From contig NZ_LZMC01000063.1 in assembly GCF_001668615.1 (NCBI RefSeq), positions 31,293 to 95,292 of the forward strand: a DNA stretch of 64,000 bases, given 5' to 3'. The DNA comes from Mycobacterium sp. 1274761.0. GTDB lineage: Bacteria > Actinomycetota > Actinomycetes > Mycobacteriales > Mycobacteriaceae. The translations under genes and the position numbers were made by a program. Numbering within the stretch: the first letter of the stretch is position 1; each line of letters opens with the position of its first letter. Under the pieces are notes generated by a model, which did not search any database, was not told the origin of the DNA, and saw nothing but the letters and a program-made list of their open reading frames with translations. Below, piece by piece: positions 11,274-20,997 of the stretch.

Positions 11274-13092
11274 CGTTCTGGACGCGGGGCCCGGCCGCGA
11301 CGATCGTCGTGTCTTGCAGTATCGGCAGGACCGTCGACATGTTCCACAGCCGCGGTTCTACCGCCTCGATCACATCGCCGATGTTCTCGCTGCCGCGCAA
11401 GCCGGCATCGATTTTCGGCTGGATGCTGCGGTCGCAGATGCCGGTGAGGTTGCTTGGCGCCTGGATCAGCTCGTCAGACTCCGGGGTGGGACTTGTCGTG
11501 GTCGGGGTGGCCGTGGTGGGTGTCGTCGTCGCCGGCGCCGTCGACGTTTTGGACGTGGACGTGGATGATGGTGCGGGCGTAGGGGTTATCCCAGTTGTCG
11601 TCGACACCGCGGTGGCCTCCAGCGCCCGACATCCGTACCTGGAGGCCAACGCAGTGGCCAGATCGCCGCCAGCCTGGTGCCATCCGACGATCGCGTCGAC
11701 GCGGTTCTGCGGGATTGCATCGGCATAGAGCATCACAGGATCCAGGGCAAGGACCGACGCTTCGATGCCCACGTTGCGCAACTGGTCGGCAGCGGTGTTG
11801 GCCACGGCCACCGACGTCGGATCATTTGATGCCACGCCGATTACCAATGACAGCGGCACACCGTCTTTTGTGATGCGCCCGCGGTCGTCATCGGGTACCG
11901 GCGTGCCCGGCGTGGGCGTGGGCGGCGTATCAACCGGCACCAACTGATATCCGCTGCTACCCAACAAGTTGAGGGCCGCTTCTTTGGACAGCGCGGGCGG
12001 CGACGTCGGTGTATAGCCGGGATCCGACGGCGAGCGAACCTGCGCCTGGGCCAGCGTGACGGTGTTGTCGCTACCGGCACCGACGGCCGCGAGCAGGTCG
12101 ACGTCGAGCAGGCCGAGAATCGCCTTGCGCACCCGAGCATCGGTGAGCTTGGGCTGTTGCGCCCGCAGCGTCATCTGCATGACCCGCGGCGTCACGATGC
12201 GTGCGGTGCGCACATCGGGAATCGCTGACAGTTGCGCGAACGCCGCCGCTCCACCATGCACCTGGGCGACCTGCGTATCGCCGTTGCGGATCGAATCGGC
12301 CAGTGCCGCAGTGGCACCGGCGCGACGGAACAGGATCTGGTCGGGCTTGGCGGGCTGGGCCCAGTATCGATCGTTACGCGCCAACAGGATTTCCTCGCGC
12401 TGCGGGTCGATGTTCTCCACGCGGAACTGCCCGCCCGTAACCGGTAGTGCCCGCGCCAATCCGGAGGCGAAGCCGCCCGGGACGTCTTTGACGATGTGCG
12501 CGGGCAAGATGTCGTTGAACAGTTCCCGCCAGGCGGGATACGGCTGGGAGAAGGTGACCACCGCCGTCTTGCCGCCCTCGATGGACTGGACGCCCGTGAT
12601 GAGGTCGTAGCCCGCCGGGTCCACGACGCCGGGCTGGCCGACCATCTGGCGCCAGAGGTACCAGTAGTCATCAGCGGCTATCGGGGCGTTGTCGGTCCAC
12701 TGCGCTTCCGGACGGATCTTGTAGGTGACGGTGAACGGGTTGTTGTTGGTCACTTCCGCGGAGACGAGAAGCGTGTGGTCGATCTCCCACCGCGAGCCCG
12801 TCGGCGACGCAGGGTCCGCAATGGGCCGAAACGAGCTAGGCAAGACCAACGAGCTGATCGCCGCGTTTACCGGTGACTGGTCGGAGAGAAGGTGCGAATT
12901 GAATCCGGGGCCGATGGTGTCGATCGCCATGATGATCTGCGTCGCCTTCGGCGGCGGAGGCGCCGTGCTCTCGGCGGTGTCGGTGCTCTGCGGCGCCGGC
13001 GGCGGACTGACGGTGCAGCCGCCGACGAGCAGCACAGCTGCCGAGAGAACCATCCCGCGCGTGATCCAGTCACGGAGGCAGGCGATCGGCAC
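11203..13092 (-). CDS. lpqW: lipoprotein LpqW (PIM/lipoarabinomannan regulator)
   Basis: 629-residue lipoprotein with the fold of extracytoplasmic peptide-binding proteins (SBP_bac_5). In mycobacteria it directs mannolipid intermediates toward LM/LAM synthesis, together with PimE. The signal peptide ends in the lipobox LVGGC (Cys at about residue 26). Landmarks include [33 protein letters not shown] and [18 protein letters not shown]; a Thr/Pro-rich low-complexity linker sits around residues 510-550, then [19 protein letters not shown]. The GTG at 13092 was chosen by similarity; 13125 is an alternative. pimE lies 5.9 kb away on the same strand. Its 3' end overlaps the CLC gene. Confidence 0.94.
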   Translation of the reverse strand: MPIACLRDWITRGMVLSAAVLLVGGCTVSPPPAPQSTDTAESTAPPPPKATQIIMAIDTIGPGFNSHLLSDQSPVNAAISSLVLPSSFRPIADPASPTGSRWEIDHTLLVSAEVTNNNPFTVTYKIRPEAQWTDNAPIAADDYWYLWRQMVGQPGVVDPAGYDLITGVQSIEGGKTAVVTFSQPYPAWRELFNDILPAHIVKDVPGGFASGLARALPVTGGQFRVENIDPQREEILLARNDRYWAQPAKPDQILFRRAGATAALADSIRNGDTQVAQVHGGAAAFAQLSAIPDVRTARIVTPRVMQMTLRAQQPKLTDARVRKAILGLLDVDLLAAVGAGSDNTVTLAQAQVRSPSDPGYTPTSPPALSKEAALNLLGSSGYQLVPVDTPPTPTPGTPVPDDDRGRITKDGVPLSLVIGVASNDPTSVAVANTAADQLRNVGIEASVLALDPVMLYADAIPQNRVDAIVGWHQAGGDLATALASRYGCRALEATAVSTTTGITPTPAPSSTSTSKTSTAPATTTPTTATPTTTSPTPESDELIQAPSNLTGICDRSIQPKIDAGLRGSENIGDVIEAVEPRLWNMSTVLPILQDTTIVAAGPRVQNVSLAGAVPVGIVGDAGIWAKKPQ

Positions 13093-13542
13093 GCCCCACA
13101 GGGTATCGACACCCGTGGCGCGCATTGATCTTCGCGTTGGTAAGTTAGCCCAGGTTGATAATTTACGTCACCGTCATAGCAAACATAGTTTGCTGACTGG
13201 TATCGCAGCGCCGCGAGGCACTGTTTGCGTTCGAAAATACCGTGCGCCGAGGCCGCCCGACGGGGGCCGACTGCCCCCAGACTTCGCTGCCCCTCCGCGG
13301 CTCCTGACCAATCCGTGAGCCTCTGCCACTGAAAATAGGCGAAATGAATACAACCGTCGCGGGTCGTAGTTTAGGGTGCCACCGTGCGCAACAAGGCCCG
13401 GTCAAGTCAGTTGCCGACCGCCCGTCCCGGCTCCCTGTACGAAAAACGCAAATTTTACTCAGCAAACTTGTTCTGAATCGATTCACAGCATAGGCTCCCC
13501 GCAAGTTGGGGACAGCTCCACGACTAACTCACGAGGGGGACC
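13093..13542. other. 450-base divergent intergenic region with repeated AGCAAAC elements
   Basis: The stretch separates lpqW from a secreted-protein gene. It is AT-richer than its neighbours. AGCAAAC-ATA-GTTTGCT (13178-13194) is a perfect inverted repeat 86-102 bases upstream of the chosen lpqW start, and AGCAAAC recurs at 13461-13467 before the divergent gene. A 30-codon frame (GTG 13384 to TGA 13476) follows a TAGTTT -10-like element by 11 bases; coding evidence is weak and it is not called. Confidence 0.4.
13178..13194. promoter_or_regulatory. inverted repeat, candidate operator for lpqW
   Basis: Perfect 7-base arms, AGCAAAC and GTTTGCT, around ATA. It sits in the AT-rich lpqW upstream region. 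The arm AGCAAAC is repeated at 13461-13467. The cognate regulator is unknown. Confidence 0.35.
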
Positions 13543-14625
13543 ATGAAGGAACGTGTCCAAGGCGCAGTGACCGCTGGCGTTGCGCTTGTCGGCGTCGGCG
13601 TGGTGGCGGCTTCGCCGGTCGCCCAGCAGGCGCCGGAAGTGGTCAAGGCGGCGGAAGCCGATGTGCAACTCGCCGCGTACGACCAGGGCGTGCCGGCGCT
13701 GTTTGCTTTGTCGGCACAGCGCGGCGTCACCGGCCTTGCGACCACGCCGATCGGCCTGGCAACGGCCGCAGCGGCGCTCGCCCAGGGCAAGAACACCGAC
13801 GCACAGGGCGCCTTGTCTCAGATCGTCGACGGCCCGCTGTGGGCCGTCGACCCCGCGATCTACGCGCTGGACGATCTGCTCCCGGAGCCCATCGGCGGTG
13901 ACGACGCCAACGAACCCACGACGCCGGACCCCGACAGCGCTATTTCGCAGTTCCGTGCTGCAGTCCTCGTCCAGGGACGAGACGACATCAACGCAGCCAT
14001 TGAAGACGCCCTCGGCGTGGGCACCGCTGGCAATGACGTAAGTCCGACCTATGCCGCTGCCCGCGTTGGAGCCGGCCTCGCGATGTCCGGCGTACGTGCG
14101 GCCCAGAGCGCTGTTTCGGCGCCGCTGGGACTCGTGGCGGTCGCGCAGGGTCTGCAGAAGAGTTTCGAAGGCGACAACACAGATCTGTACAAGGCGTTGC
14201 AGGCCTACATCGACGGGCCGAATTACGTGGCCGATCCGATCGTCTTCGCCGCTGACGATGTGCTGCCCAAGCCGATCGGAGGAGATCCGGAGACCGACCC
14301 CGCGAAGATGGACGGAAGCGCGATTTCGAAATTCCGCGGCAATGTCCTTCTGGCGCCTCGTGATAACGTCCGCAAGGTCGTCGCAGGTGCGCTCGGAGTG
14401 AACCCCGTCACAGGCGACGAGACGAACAAGGTGGCGAACAACGTTGCGCGCACCACGAACACGCAGCAGAGAGTTTCACTCAACACGACGGTCAAAAACA
14501 CCCGCAACGAGATCAAGGCTGCGGCGGACAAGTTCGAGCGCAGGGTGCAGAAGCTGACCTCGCTCGACGACAAGAAGCCGGCTGCGAAGCCAAAGGCCGA
14601 TACCAGCGCAGACAACACCAAATAA
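13543..14625 (+). CDS. secreted protein with two internal repeats, function unknown
   Basis: 360 residues with a signal-like N-terminus (GVALVGVGVVAASPVAQQA). Two copies of a domain of about 95 residues are visible: residues about 64-165 and 184-290. Each holds a similar series: PIGLATAAAALAQG / PLGLVAVAQGLQKS, DGPLWAVDPAIYALDDLLPE / DGPNYVADPIVFAADDVLPK, PIGG, then SAISQFRAAVL / SAISKFRGNVL and a closing DALGV / GALGV. A Lys-rich tail follows. Related exported mycobacterial proteins share the DGPxYVADP motif as I recall them, but the function is not known. A Shine-Dalgarno (GAGGGG) precedes the ATG by 6 bases, and a rho-independent terminator follows. Confidence 0.8.
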   Translation: MKERVQGAVTAGVALVGVGVVAASPVAQQAPEVVKAAEADVQLAAYDQGVPALFALSAQRGVTGLATTPIGLATAAAALAQGKNTDAQGALSQIVDGPLWAVDPAIYALDDLLPEPIGGDDANEPTTPDPDSAISQFRAAVLVQGRDDINAAIEDALGVGTAGNDVSPTYAAARVGAGLAMSGVRAAQSAVSAPLGLVAVAQGLQKSFEGDNTDLYKALQAYIDGPNYVADPIVFAADDVLPKPIGGDPETDPAKMDGSAISKFRGNVLLAPRDNVRKVVAGALGVNPVTGDETNKVANNVARTTNTQQRVSLNTTVKNTRNEIKAAADKFERRVQKLTSLDDKKPAAKPKADTSADNTK

Positions 14626-14641
14626 TCGGGGCAGATTGAAG

Positions 14642-14671
14642 AGCCGGCCACGCATTCCGTGGCCGGCTTTT
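14642..14671. terminator. rho-independent terminator, probably bidirectional
   Basis: A perfect 11-base stem, AGCCGGCCACG with CGTGGCCGGCT, closes a 5-base loop and ends in TTTT. It lies 17 bases after the secreted-protein gene and 14 bases beyond the convergent typA stop. Confidence 0.9.
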
Positions 14672-14684
14672 CGTCATCGACGAA

Positions 14685-16586
14685 CTAGCCCCGCGCTTTC
14701 GCCCGGGCTCGACTGCGGGCCCGGACCGTTGCGTCCAGTTCGACCTTGCGTACCCGCACGACCTCCGGCGTCACCTCGACGCACTCGTCTGTCGCGCAGA
14801 ACTCCATCGCCCGCTCGAGATCGAGCTCGATCGGTTTGGCAAGTGTCTCAATGACATCCGCGGTCGAGGACCGCATGTTGGTCAGCTTCTTCTCGCGGGT
14901 GACGTTGATGTCCAGGTCCTCGGGGCGCGGGTTGATACCCACCACCTGACCCGCATAGGTGTCCTGCCCGGGCTCGACGAAGAACGTGCCGCGGTCGGCC
15001 AACTGAATCAACGCAAACGGAGTGATCGTGCCGCTGCGGTCGGACACCAGCGATCCGGTGTGCCGCGACCGGATCTCCCCCGCCCATGGGCGGTAGCCGT
15101 CGAACACCGCGTTGGCGATGCCGGTGCCCCGCGTCTCGGTGAGGAAGTCGGTGCGGAAGCCGATCAGCCCGCGGCTCGGCACGATGAAATCCATTCGCAC
15201 CCACCCCGCGGCGTGGTTGGTCATCTCTTCCATCCGGCCCTTGCGCGCCGCCATCAACTGCGTGATGGCCCCGACATACTCCTCCGGGCAGTCGATCGTC
15301 ATGGCTTCAAACGGCTCGTGGAGCTTGCCGTCGATCATGCGCGTGACCACCTGCGGCTTGCCGACCGTCAGCTCGAAACCCTCCCGGCGCATCTGCTCGA
15401 CGAGCACGGCCAGCGCCAGCTCGCCGCGACCCTGCACCTCCCAGGCGTCCGGTCTGCCGATGTCGACGACCTTGATCGACACATTGCCAACCAGCTCGGC
15501 ATCCAGCCGGTTCTTCACCATCCGGGCGGTCAGTTTGTGCCCGGAGACCTTGCCCGCCAGCGGCGAGGTGTTGGTGCCGATCGTGACCGAGATCGCCGGC
15601 TCGTCGACCGTGATCCGCGGCAGGGCATGCGCGTGGTCCGGGTCGGCCAGCGTGTCACCGATCATGATTTCGGGCAGCCCCGCCACGGCGACGATGTCGC
15701 CCGCGACGGCCTCATTCGTCGACGTCCGGTCTACGCCCTCGGTCACCAGCAGCTCGGTGATCTTGGCGTTGGTAATCACCGGGTGGCCGTCGACCTCCCG
15801 CATCCAGGCGACCTGTTGCCCCTTGCGAATCCGGCCCTTGTAGATGCGGATCAGCGCCAGCCTGCCCAGGAACGCCGACGCGTCGAGGTTGGTCACCAAC
15901 GCCTGCAACGGCGCGTCGGGATCGCCCTGCGGCGGCGGGATGTGTTCCAACAGCACGTCGAACAGCGGGTCGAGGTTCTCGCCGTCGGGGTTCTCGCCGT
16001 TGGCCGGCTGGGTCGTGCTGGCAATGCCCGCGCGGCCGGATGCGTAGAGCGTCGGCAACCCCAGCGCGTTCTCGGCCGCCTTCTGCGCCTCTTCGTCAAG
16101 GTCGGACGCCACGTCGAGCAACAGGTCATGGCTGTCGGAAACCACTTCGGCGATGCGCGCATCCGGCCGGTCGGTCTTGTTGACCACCAGAATCACCGGC
16201 AGGTGGGCGGCCAGCGCCTTACGTAGCACGAACCGGGTCTGCGGCAGCGGCCCCTCCGAGGCGTCGACCAGGAGCAGCACCCCGTCGACCATGGACAGGC
16301 CGCGTTCCACCTCACCGCCGAAGTCGGCGTGGCCGGGGGTGTCGATGACGTTGATGACGGTGACGCTGCCGTCGGGGTGGTGGCGGTGCACGGCGGTGTT
16401 CTTCGCCAGGATCGTGATGCCCTTCTCGCGCTCCAGGTCACCCGAGTCCATGATTCGCTCGGTGGCGTCGTCGCCGCGGTGCGTCAGCGCCCCTGACTGC
16501 CGCAGCATCGCGTCGACCAGGGTCGTCTTCCCATGGTCGACGTGTGCCACGATGGCGACGTTGCGAAAATCAGGGCGAGAATCCAC
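14685..16586 (-). CDS. typA: ribosome-associated GTPase TypA/BipA
   Basis: 633-residue translational GTPase of the EF-G family that binds 70S ribosomes and supports growth under stress and low temperature. G1 is [10 protein letters not shown] (residues 14-23), G2/G3 are in EKGITI and [12 protein letters not shown], and G4 is NKTD. Domains II, III and V and the BipA-specific C-terminal domain follow ([40 protein letters not shown]). Length matches the family. The start is GTG. In M. tuberculosis the nar operon lies between typA and mutT2; here three other genes fill that interval. Confidence 0.96.
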   Translation of the reverse strand: MDSRPDFRNVAIVAHVDHGKTTLVDAMLRQSGALTHRGDDATERIMDSGDLEREKGITILAKNTAVHRHHPDGSVTVINVIDTPGHADFGGEVERGLSMVDGVLLLVDASEGPLPQTRFVLRKALAAHLPVILVVNKTDRPDARIAEVVSDSHDLLLDVASDLDEEAQKAAENALGLPTLYASGRAGIASTTQPANGENPDGENLDPLFDVLLEHIPPPQGDPDAPLQALVTNLDASAFLGRLALIRIYKGRIRKGQQVAWMREVDGHPVITNAKITELLVTEGVDRTSTNEAVAGDIVAVAGLPEIMIGDTLADPDHAHALPRITVDEPAISVTIGTNTSPLAGKVSGHKLTARMVKNRLDAELVGNVSIKVVDIGRPDAWEVQGRGELALAVLVEQMRREGFELTVGKPQVVTRMIDGKLHEPFEAMTIDCPEEYVGAITQLMAARKGRMEEMTNHAAGWVRMDFIVPSRGLIGFRTDFLTETRGTGIANAVFDGYRPWAGEIRSRHTGSLVSDRSGTITPFALIQLADRGTFFVEPGQDTYAGQVVGINPRPEDLDINVTREKKLTNMRSSTADVIETLAKPIELDLERAMEFCATDECVEVTPEVVRVRKVELDATVRARSRARAKARG

Positions 16587-16642
16587 GCCGGTGATTGTCT
16601 CAGTGCCATCGGCCGATCACGAAAACGAGAGACTCCCGTCAC

Positions 16643-16810
16643 TTGAAGCCAAGCAAGCTCGCCGGCCTGAAACCGAAGAAGAAATGTTGCCGCAGCAAGC
16701 CGCGCTGCCAGAAATGTCCAGTAGTCGTGCATCAGGTGCGGAAGGCGCAGCGCAACGGGATCCGCGGCAAGCAGCTGCAGAAGGTGTTCAAGCGGGCCCG
16801 AAAGTCCTGA
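16643..16810 (+). CDS. small Cys-motif basic protein
   Basis: 55 residues, strongly basic, with the motif KKKCCRSKPRCQKCPVV: Cys-Cys, then C-x2-C, suggesting a bound zinc. The rest is a Lys/Arg-rich helix (GIRGKQLQKVFKRARKS). Similar short proteins of the KKKCC-x4-RC-x2-CPV type are conserved in actinobacteria as I recall, without assigned function; nucleic-acid or ribosome binding is plausible from charge. Start is uncertain: TTG at 16643 is preceded by GAGAGACTC, and an in-frame TTG at 16595 would add 16 residues close to the divergent typA start. Confidence 0.7.
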   Translation: MKPSKLAGLKPKKKCCRSKPRCQKCPVVVHQVRKAQRNGIRGKQLQKVFKRARKS

Positions 16811-16872
16811 TCGGTCCCGGTTTCCAGGCGTACCGTAGGGCTATCCGGCAGCCGAGCGTGAAGGTGGCGAAT

Positions 16873-17145
16873 ATGTCGGTTTATCAGGTACTGACCATCG
16901 TTTTGATCGCGGTCATCGCGACAGCGGCCACGGCGGCGATCTATCTCGGACTACTCAACTGGATGGGAGCGTTCTTCGTCGTCCGCTGTGCTGCATGTCA
17001 CCACTTGGCGTTCACGACGGCGAAGACGGCAGACCCATCCTGTCCGCATTGCCGCCACCCCGTGCTGACACATCCGCTGTACTCCCTGCACCATCCGCGC
17101 TCGACCAGCCGGGTCCGCGTGCTCGACGACCGGCTGCACTACTGA
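16873..17145 (+). CDS. membrane-anchored zinc-ribbon-like protein
   Basis: 90 residues. An N-terminal membrane helix (VLTIVLIAVIATAATAAIYL) is followed by a short soluble part with two Cys pairs, CAAC and CPHC, the geometry of a rubredoxin-type zinc ribbon. AAGGTGG precedes the ATG by 6 bases. It follows the small Cys-motif gene on the same strand, separated by 62 bases. No function is known. Confidence 0.7.
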   Translation: MSVYQVLTIVLIAVIATAATAAIYLGLLNWMGAFFVVRCAACHHLAFTTAKTADPSCPHCRHPVLTHPLYSLHHPRSTSRVRVLDDRLHY

Positions 17146-17154
17146 GCCTGCGGT

Positions 17155-18264
17155 CTAGGGATACGACAGCAGCATCATCACCCGGCCATCCGGTGACGGG
17201 TCGGGAAACGCTGACTCGTCGAAACCGTAGTACGTCGCCTGGTCGGCGCTGATCGAGTCGATGATCTTGCCCTGCGCCTGGAGCCGGCCGGCCCGCGTGT
17301 CCTTCATCATCCCGACGAAGTCGGGCACCGAGAGCGACTCGGCCAACAGCAATGCCTCACCGCCGGAAGGCAATTCGATCAGCACCCCGGCACCGGAGTA
17401 GTTGTTGCCGCCGCGACCCGTTCCCCGCGGAGCCCAGTACACCGCGTCGGACAGCATGGATCCTTCGATGCGGAAGTATTCGCCCGCGTGCTCGGTGTCG
17501 GAGACGGTGACGACGGGCAGCGCGGCGATCGTGCGTTTCTCCTGCCACCACATCCATCCCAGCGGAATGCAGACGATCGCGTAGACCAGAACCATGAGCA
17601 TCAGCACGGGTTTCCATGCGATCTCCCAGCCGAGCCTGCTCTGAGACATGCCCGCGGTCTGACTGTCTAGTTGTCTGCGACCGAATCGGAAGACGTACCA
17701 GGCCAATACGCGCGCCAGCGCCATCAACGCCAGGATGACGATTCCGACGATGCCGGCCACCCGCCAATAGAACGTGCTGTCGCCGTGGTTGGCAGTGGCC
17801 AGGAACATCACCGCGGGAATCGGCGCGGTGAGAAGCAGAAGCAGCGAGTACGACGGGTGGCTGGTCAGATAGTCATAGCTCGTCGTCCACTGGCGGTTTG
17901 CGCCGTAGACGGTGACCGGCCCGACGTCGGCGTGCACCATCGGCGTCCAGGTGCCGCGCACGACGCGCGGACGGATCAAGCCCTTGACGAAGAAGAACCC
18001 GCACACCGATGACAGCGCCAGCGCCGCCCAGAAGACGCCCGGCATCGATTCACCGGTGCCCGGGACGCCGAACGCACCGCGGCTATCGATGATCTTGGCG
18101 ATGAAGAACGTCAGTGGAAGCGCGAAGAAGAGTTCAACGAGCCACATCTGGATCAACTGTGGAATGCGCGAACCGATCCGGTCGAACGCCAGCACGCCCT
18201 GCCAAATGAACCGCAGCACGCCCATGGCTGGGAAGACTAACGGCGCGAAACGGAATTCCAGCAC
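17155..18264 (-). CDS. conserved polytopic membrane protein, function unknown
   Basis: About 369 residues. Membrane segments are predicted at the N-terminus (QLIQMWLVELFFALPLTFFI), then WAALALSSVCGFFFVKGLI, LLLLLTAPIPAVMFLATA, VAGIVGIVILALMALARVLA and VLMLMVLVYAIVCIPLGWMW. A C-terminal extracytoplasmic domain of about 130 residues follows (HAGEYFRIEGSMLSDAVYW, SGAGVLIELPSGGEALLL). The GTG at 18264 was chosen; ATG 18225 is possible. An in-frame start at 18342 would overlap mutT2 and looks unlikely. No family is recognised. Confidence 0.65.
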   Translation of the reverse strand: MLEFRFAPLVFPAMGVLRFIWQGVLAFDRIGSRIPQLIQMWLVELFFALPLTFFIAKIIDSRGAFGVPGTGESMPGVFWAALALSSVCGFFFVKGLIRPRVVRGTWTPMVHADVGPVTVYGANRQWTTSYDYLTSHPSYSLLLLLTAPIPAVMFLATANHGDSTFYWRVAGIVGIVILALMALARVLAWYVFRFGRRQLDSQTAGMSQSRLGWEIAWKPVLMLMVLVYAIVCIPLGWMWWQEKRTIAALPVVTVSDTEHAGEYFRIEGSMLSDAVYWAPRGTGRGGNNYSGAGVLIELPSGGEALLLAESLSVPDFVGMMKDTRAGRLQAQGKIIDSISADQATYYGFDESAFPDPSPDGRVMMLLSYP

Positions 18265-18307
18265 CGAAAGAGCGAGAACGAGCGTGCCGGAATATCGTTT
18301 CGCGGGG

Positions 18308-18703
18308 CTAGTGCGGCTTGCGCAACGCCTGGGCCAGATCACCTAGCCATGCCCGATCGGCAGGCACCCACGGCAGGCTTTCCAGCTCGTCGACGGTCAC
18401 CCACCGCAACGCACGGTGGTCGATAGGGCTCAGCGTGCCGCCGGTGTGGGTGACGCGGTAGGCGCGCAGCGTCGTCGTCTCGGTCAACGCGACGTCGGTG
18501 CCCAGCTGCTCACCGACCGTCACCACCACGCCGAGCTCCTCGAGGAGTTCGCGGGCCAGACCGCTTGCGTCGCTCTCCCCCGCGGCGACCTTCCCGCCGG
18601 GCAGTTCCCACAGCCCGGCAAGTTCCGGCGGCCGCGCACGCTGGGCGACCAATAGCGCCGATCCGGCGATGAGTGCACCGGCGACGACGATCTGGTTTCG
18701 CAT
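18308..18703 (-). CDS. mutT2: NUDIX hydrolase MutT2 (CTP / oxidised-nucleotide pyrophosphatase)
   Basis: 131-residue NUDIX protein. The Nudix box [21 protein letters not shown], split as GX5EX7REUXEEXGU, lies around residues 36-58 with the catalytic RELLEE. Mycobacterial MutT2 hydrolyses dCTP, 5-methyl-CTP and oxidised nucleotides to monophosphates. The sequence NQIVVAGA at the start and [13 protein letters not shown] near the end agree with Rv1160. ATG at 18703 was preferred over an in-frame GTG at 18715. It diverges from the pterin dehydratase gene over a 38-base gap. Confidence 0.9.
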   Translation of the reverse strand: MRNQIVVAGALIAGSALLVAQRARPPELAGLWELPGGKVAAGESDASGLARELLEELGVVVTVGEQLGTDVALTETTTLRAYRVTHTGGTLSPIDHRALRWVTVDELESLPWVPADRAWLGDLAQALRKPH

Positions 18704-18741
18704 CTGATTCGGCACTGCGGCTGACGGTATACCGTTTCAAT

Positions 18742-19032
18742 ATGGCTGTGTTATCGGACGAACAAGTGGACGCCGCACTCCCCGACCTAGATGGCTGGGA
18801 GCGCAAGGACGGAGCGCTGCGCCGGTCGATCAAGTTCCCCGCTTTCCTCGACGGCATCGACGCCGTGCGCCGGGTGGGCGAACGAGCCGAGCAGAAGGAT
18901 CATCACCCTGACATCGATATCCGCTGGCGCACAGTGACTTTCGCGCTCGTCACCCATTCCGAGGGCGGCATCACGGACAAGGATCTGGAGATGGCGAGGG
19001 AGATCGACGGGATCGTCGGCTCGGCGCAGTAG
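18742..19032 (+). CDS. pterin-4a-carbinolamine dehydratase (PCD/DCoH, PhhB-like)
   Basis: 96-residue PCD domain. The active-site region [13 protein letters not shown] has the conserved E-x-x-HHP signature and is followed by [20 protein letters not shown]. Classically the enzyme dehydrates 4a-hydroxytetrahydrobiopterin; its role in mycobacteria, which lack a clear pterin-dependent hydroxylase, may be in molybdopterin or other pterin repair. Length matches the family. Its last 62 bases overlap the 3' end of pimE on the other strand. Confidence 0.9.
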   Translation: MAVLSDEQVDAALPDLDGWERKDGALRRSIKFPAFLDGIDAVRRVGERAEQKDHHPDIDIRWRTVTFALVTHSEGGITDKDLEMAREIDGIVGSAQ

Positions 19033-20167
19033 AGGCGATCCACCCAAGCGTCACCAACGTCGCCACGATATAGATCAACCCCGCCCACGCCAGATACCAC
19101 GGCCTACTGATCTCCCAGATTGTCGGCTGGGCGAAGCTGAGCAGCCACGGCACCCCGATGATGGTCAGCGCCAACCAACTCCACCCGAGGATCTGCGCGC
19201 CGCGCCGGCCCCGCAGCGTGCCGTGCAACAGCCAGATCATCAGCGGCAGCACCCACACCCAGTGATGGGTCCACGAAATCGGCGACAACAGCAGGCCGAA
19301 CATCTGCACGACGAGGATCCGGCCCAGCCGGTCGTCATCACTGATCGCTCGCCACGCGAGCAACGCCAGCACGGCGGTGACGACGATCGCAACCACCACG
19401 ATGGGCCCGTATCCGGCGTCGTGGCCGAGAATCCGCGAGATGCCGCCGCGCCAGGATTGGTTGAACGACGTTCCGATGGGCCCGACGCGCCGCGCGTCGC
19501 CGAGCAGTTCGGTGAAGTAGTAACGGGTTTGGTCACCCACGACCATCGCCGACACCGCGATCGTGGCGAGGAAGACGACCGCTGAGAACGCCGCCGCCGC
19601 CCAGCGCCGCGCGCCGAGGAAGTACAGGCCGCTGACAGCAGGAGTCAGCTTCACCCCCGCCGCAAGCCCGACCAACAGCCCCGACAGCCACCACCGCGAG
19701 ATGTAGACCGCGTACAACACCGCGAGCACCAACAGCACGTTGACCTGGCCGTAGTCGAACGTGCTACGCAGCGGTTCCAGCCAGATGCCGACCGCGGTCC
19801 ACAGCATCGCGACACGCCGGCTGCGCGCGGCATCCTCGACGACCAACAGGCGCTGGCTCATGCGCACCACGCCGTACAGCGCGGCGATGATGCCCAGTTG
19901 CCAGGCGAAAGCGACGAAGCCGAACGGCAACAGATGCAGCGGGTAGAAGACGACGGCGGCGAACGGGGGATAGGTGAACGGCAGCGGGAAGTCCGGCGTC
20001 TGATCGGCGTATACGTAGTCATAGAGCGTGCCCGGCGAATCCAAAGCGCTTGCGCCGCCGACGTATACGTGAAGGTCGACGAAATTCGCGCCGTTGGGCA
20101 CCAGGTAGGTCCATGCCAATCGCGCAGCGATGCTGAGGACAAGAAGCAACGGCGCCGCGGCCGCCAT
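18971..20167 (-). CDS. pimE: polyprenol-phosphate-mannose-dependent alpha-1,2-mannosyltransferase PimE
   Basis: 398-residue GT-C (GT87) membrane enzyme that adds the fifth mannose to phosphatidyl-myo-inositol mannosides on the periplasmic side, diverting PIM4 to polar PIMs rather than LM/LAM. About ten membrane segments are visible. The first loop holds FVDLHVY (D31), the position of the catalytic aspartate of GT-C enzymes. Other landmarks are [19 protein letters not shown] and [17 protein letters not shown]. The Arg/Ser/Pro tail overlaps the pterin dehydratase gene by 62 bases. LpqW, its functional partner, is encoded nearby on the same strand. Confidence 0.93.
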   Translation of the reverse strand: MAAAAPLLLVLSIAARLAWTYLVPNGANFVDLHVYVGGASALDSPGTLYDYVYADQTPDFPLPFTYPPFAAVVFYPLHLLPFGFVAFAWQLGIIAALYGVVRMSQRLLVVEDAARSRRVAMLWTAVGIWLEPLRSTFDYGQVNVLLVLAVLYAVYISRWWLSGLLVGLAAGVKLTPAVSGLYFLGARRWAAAAFSAVVFLATIAVSAMVVGDQTRYYFTELLGDARRVGPIGTSFNQSWRGGISRILGHDAGYGPIVVVAIVVTAVLALLAWRAISDDDRLGRILVVQMFGLLLSPISWTHHWVWVLPLMIWLLHGTLRGRRGAQILGWSWLALTIIGVPWLLSFAQPTIWEISRPWYLAWAGLIYIVATLVTLGWIASTAPSRRSRRSPSPSPDPCP

Positions 20168-20356
20168 TCGCGCTGGCAGCCGCGGGACTGTCTTCGCCGT
20201 GGCGGATGTGAGGTCTATCCGACCGACTCTAGCGACCGGTCACCAAAAGCCTTCGCTCCCGTAACGGTTGCATAAACGCCACACGTGTCACTTGAGTCAC
20301 AGCAGTAACAAACTAGCTTCGGCTTAGACCCGCGCCATCAAACGATTGGGAGAACC

Positions 20357-20950
20357 ATGAACACCCGGAAACTGTTTGTCTCGACCATGATCGCCGCCGC
20401 CGGCGCGGTCACCGCGCTGTCACTCAGCGCAACGGCCTCCGCCGATCCCGTCGCCCCGGCCCCAGTGCCGGCGAACCCCGGCGCCCAGCTGCTCACCCAG
20501 CTCTCCAGCGTCGGCGCGGCCGCTCCCCAGCTGATGCAGACCCTCGCGTCGACCATGTCGGGCAAGGCTGCCCCCGCGGCGGCACCGGCCACTCCTCCGC
20601 CCGGCGCCACCGCGTCGCTGACGCTGCCGCAGGCCCCAGCTCTGCCGGCCGCGGCCGCACCCGCCGCTCCCGCGGCCGCACCCGCAGCCGCTCCGGGCAA
20701 CGTGGTGTCCACTCTGACCAATTCGCTGCCGTCCGAGCTCGGCGTGCCCGCCGGCCTGGCGAACCTGCTGCCGGCCGGAATGTCGTTGCCGGGCATCGGC
20801 TCTGCTGCACCTGCGGCCGCGGCACCTGCCGCGGCGGCTCCCACGGTCGTGGCGCCTCTTGCCATCGCTCCTGCACCCGTCGCCGCGGCACCGGCCGCAG
20901 CGGCTGCCCTGCCGGGCATGCCCGCGTCAGTGCTCAGCGCACTGCCGTGA
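20357..20950 (+). CDS. Ala/Pro-rich secreted protein (Rv1158c-like)
   Basis: 197 residues with a Sec signal peptide (NTRKLFVSTMIAAAGAVTAL, likely cleaved after SATASA). The mature part is low-complexity Ala/Pro with two spaced segments that look structured: GAQLLTQLSSVGAAAPQLMQ and NVVSTLTNSLPSELGVPAGL. GGGAGAA lies 6 bases before the ATG. The gene runs into a second secreted protein 47 bases downstream that begins with the same signal-peptide motif (TRKLF), so the pair probably arose by duplication. Cell-wall location is inferred. Confidence 0.85.
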   Translation: MNTRKLFVSTMIAAAGAVTALSLSATASADPVAPAPVPANPGAQLLTQLSSVGAAAPQLMQTLASTMSGKAAPAAAPATPPPGATASLTLPQAPALPAAAAPAAPAAAPAAAPGNVVSTLTNSLPSELGVPAGLANLLPAGMSLPGIGSAAPAAAAPAAAAPTVVAPLAIAPAPVAAAPAAAAALPGMPASVLSALP

Positions 20951-20997
20951 CCCCGTAAGACAGCCCAGCCGAACGCCACCGAGTCTTGGGAGAAGCC

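Noticed and set aside
13384..13476. 30-codon frame after a -10-like TAGTTT
   Set aside because: No Shine-Dalgarno and the peptide lacks any pattern; noted only in the intergenic entry.
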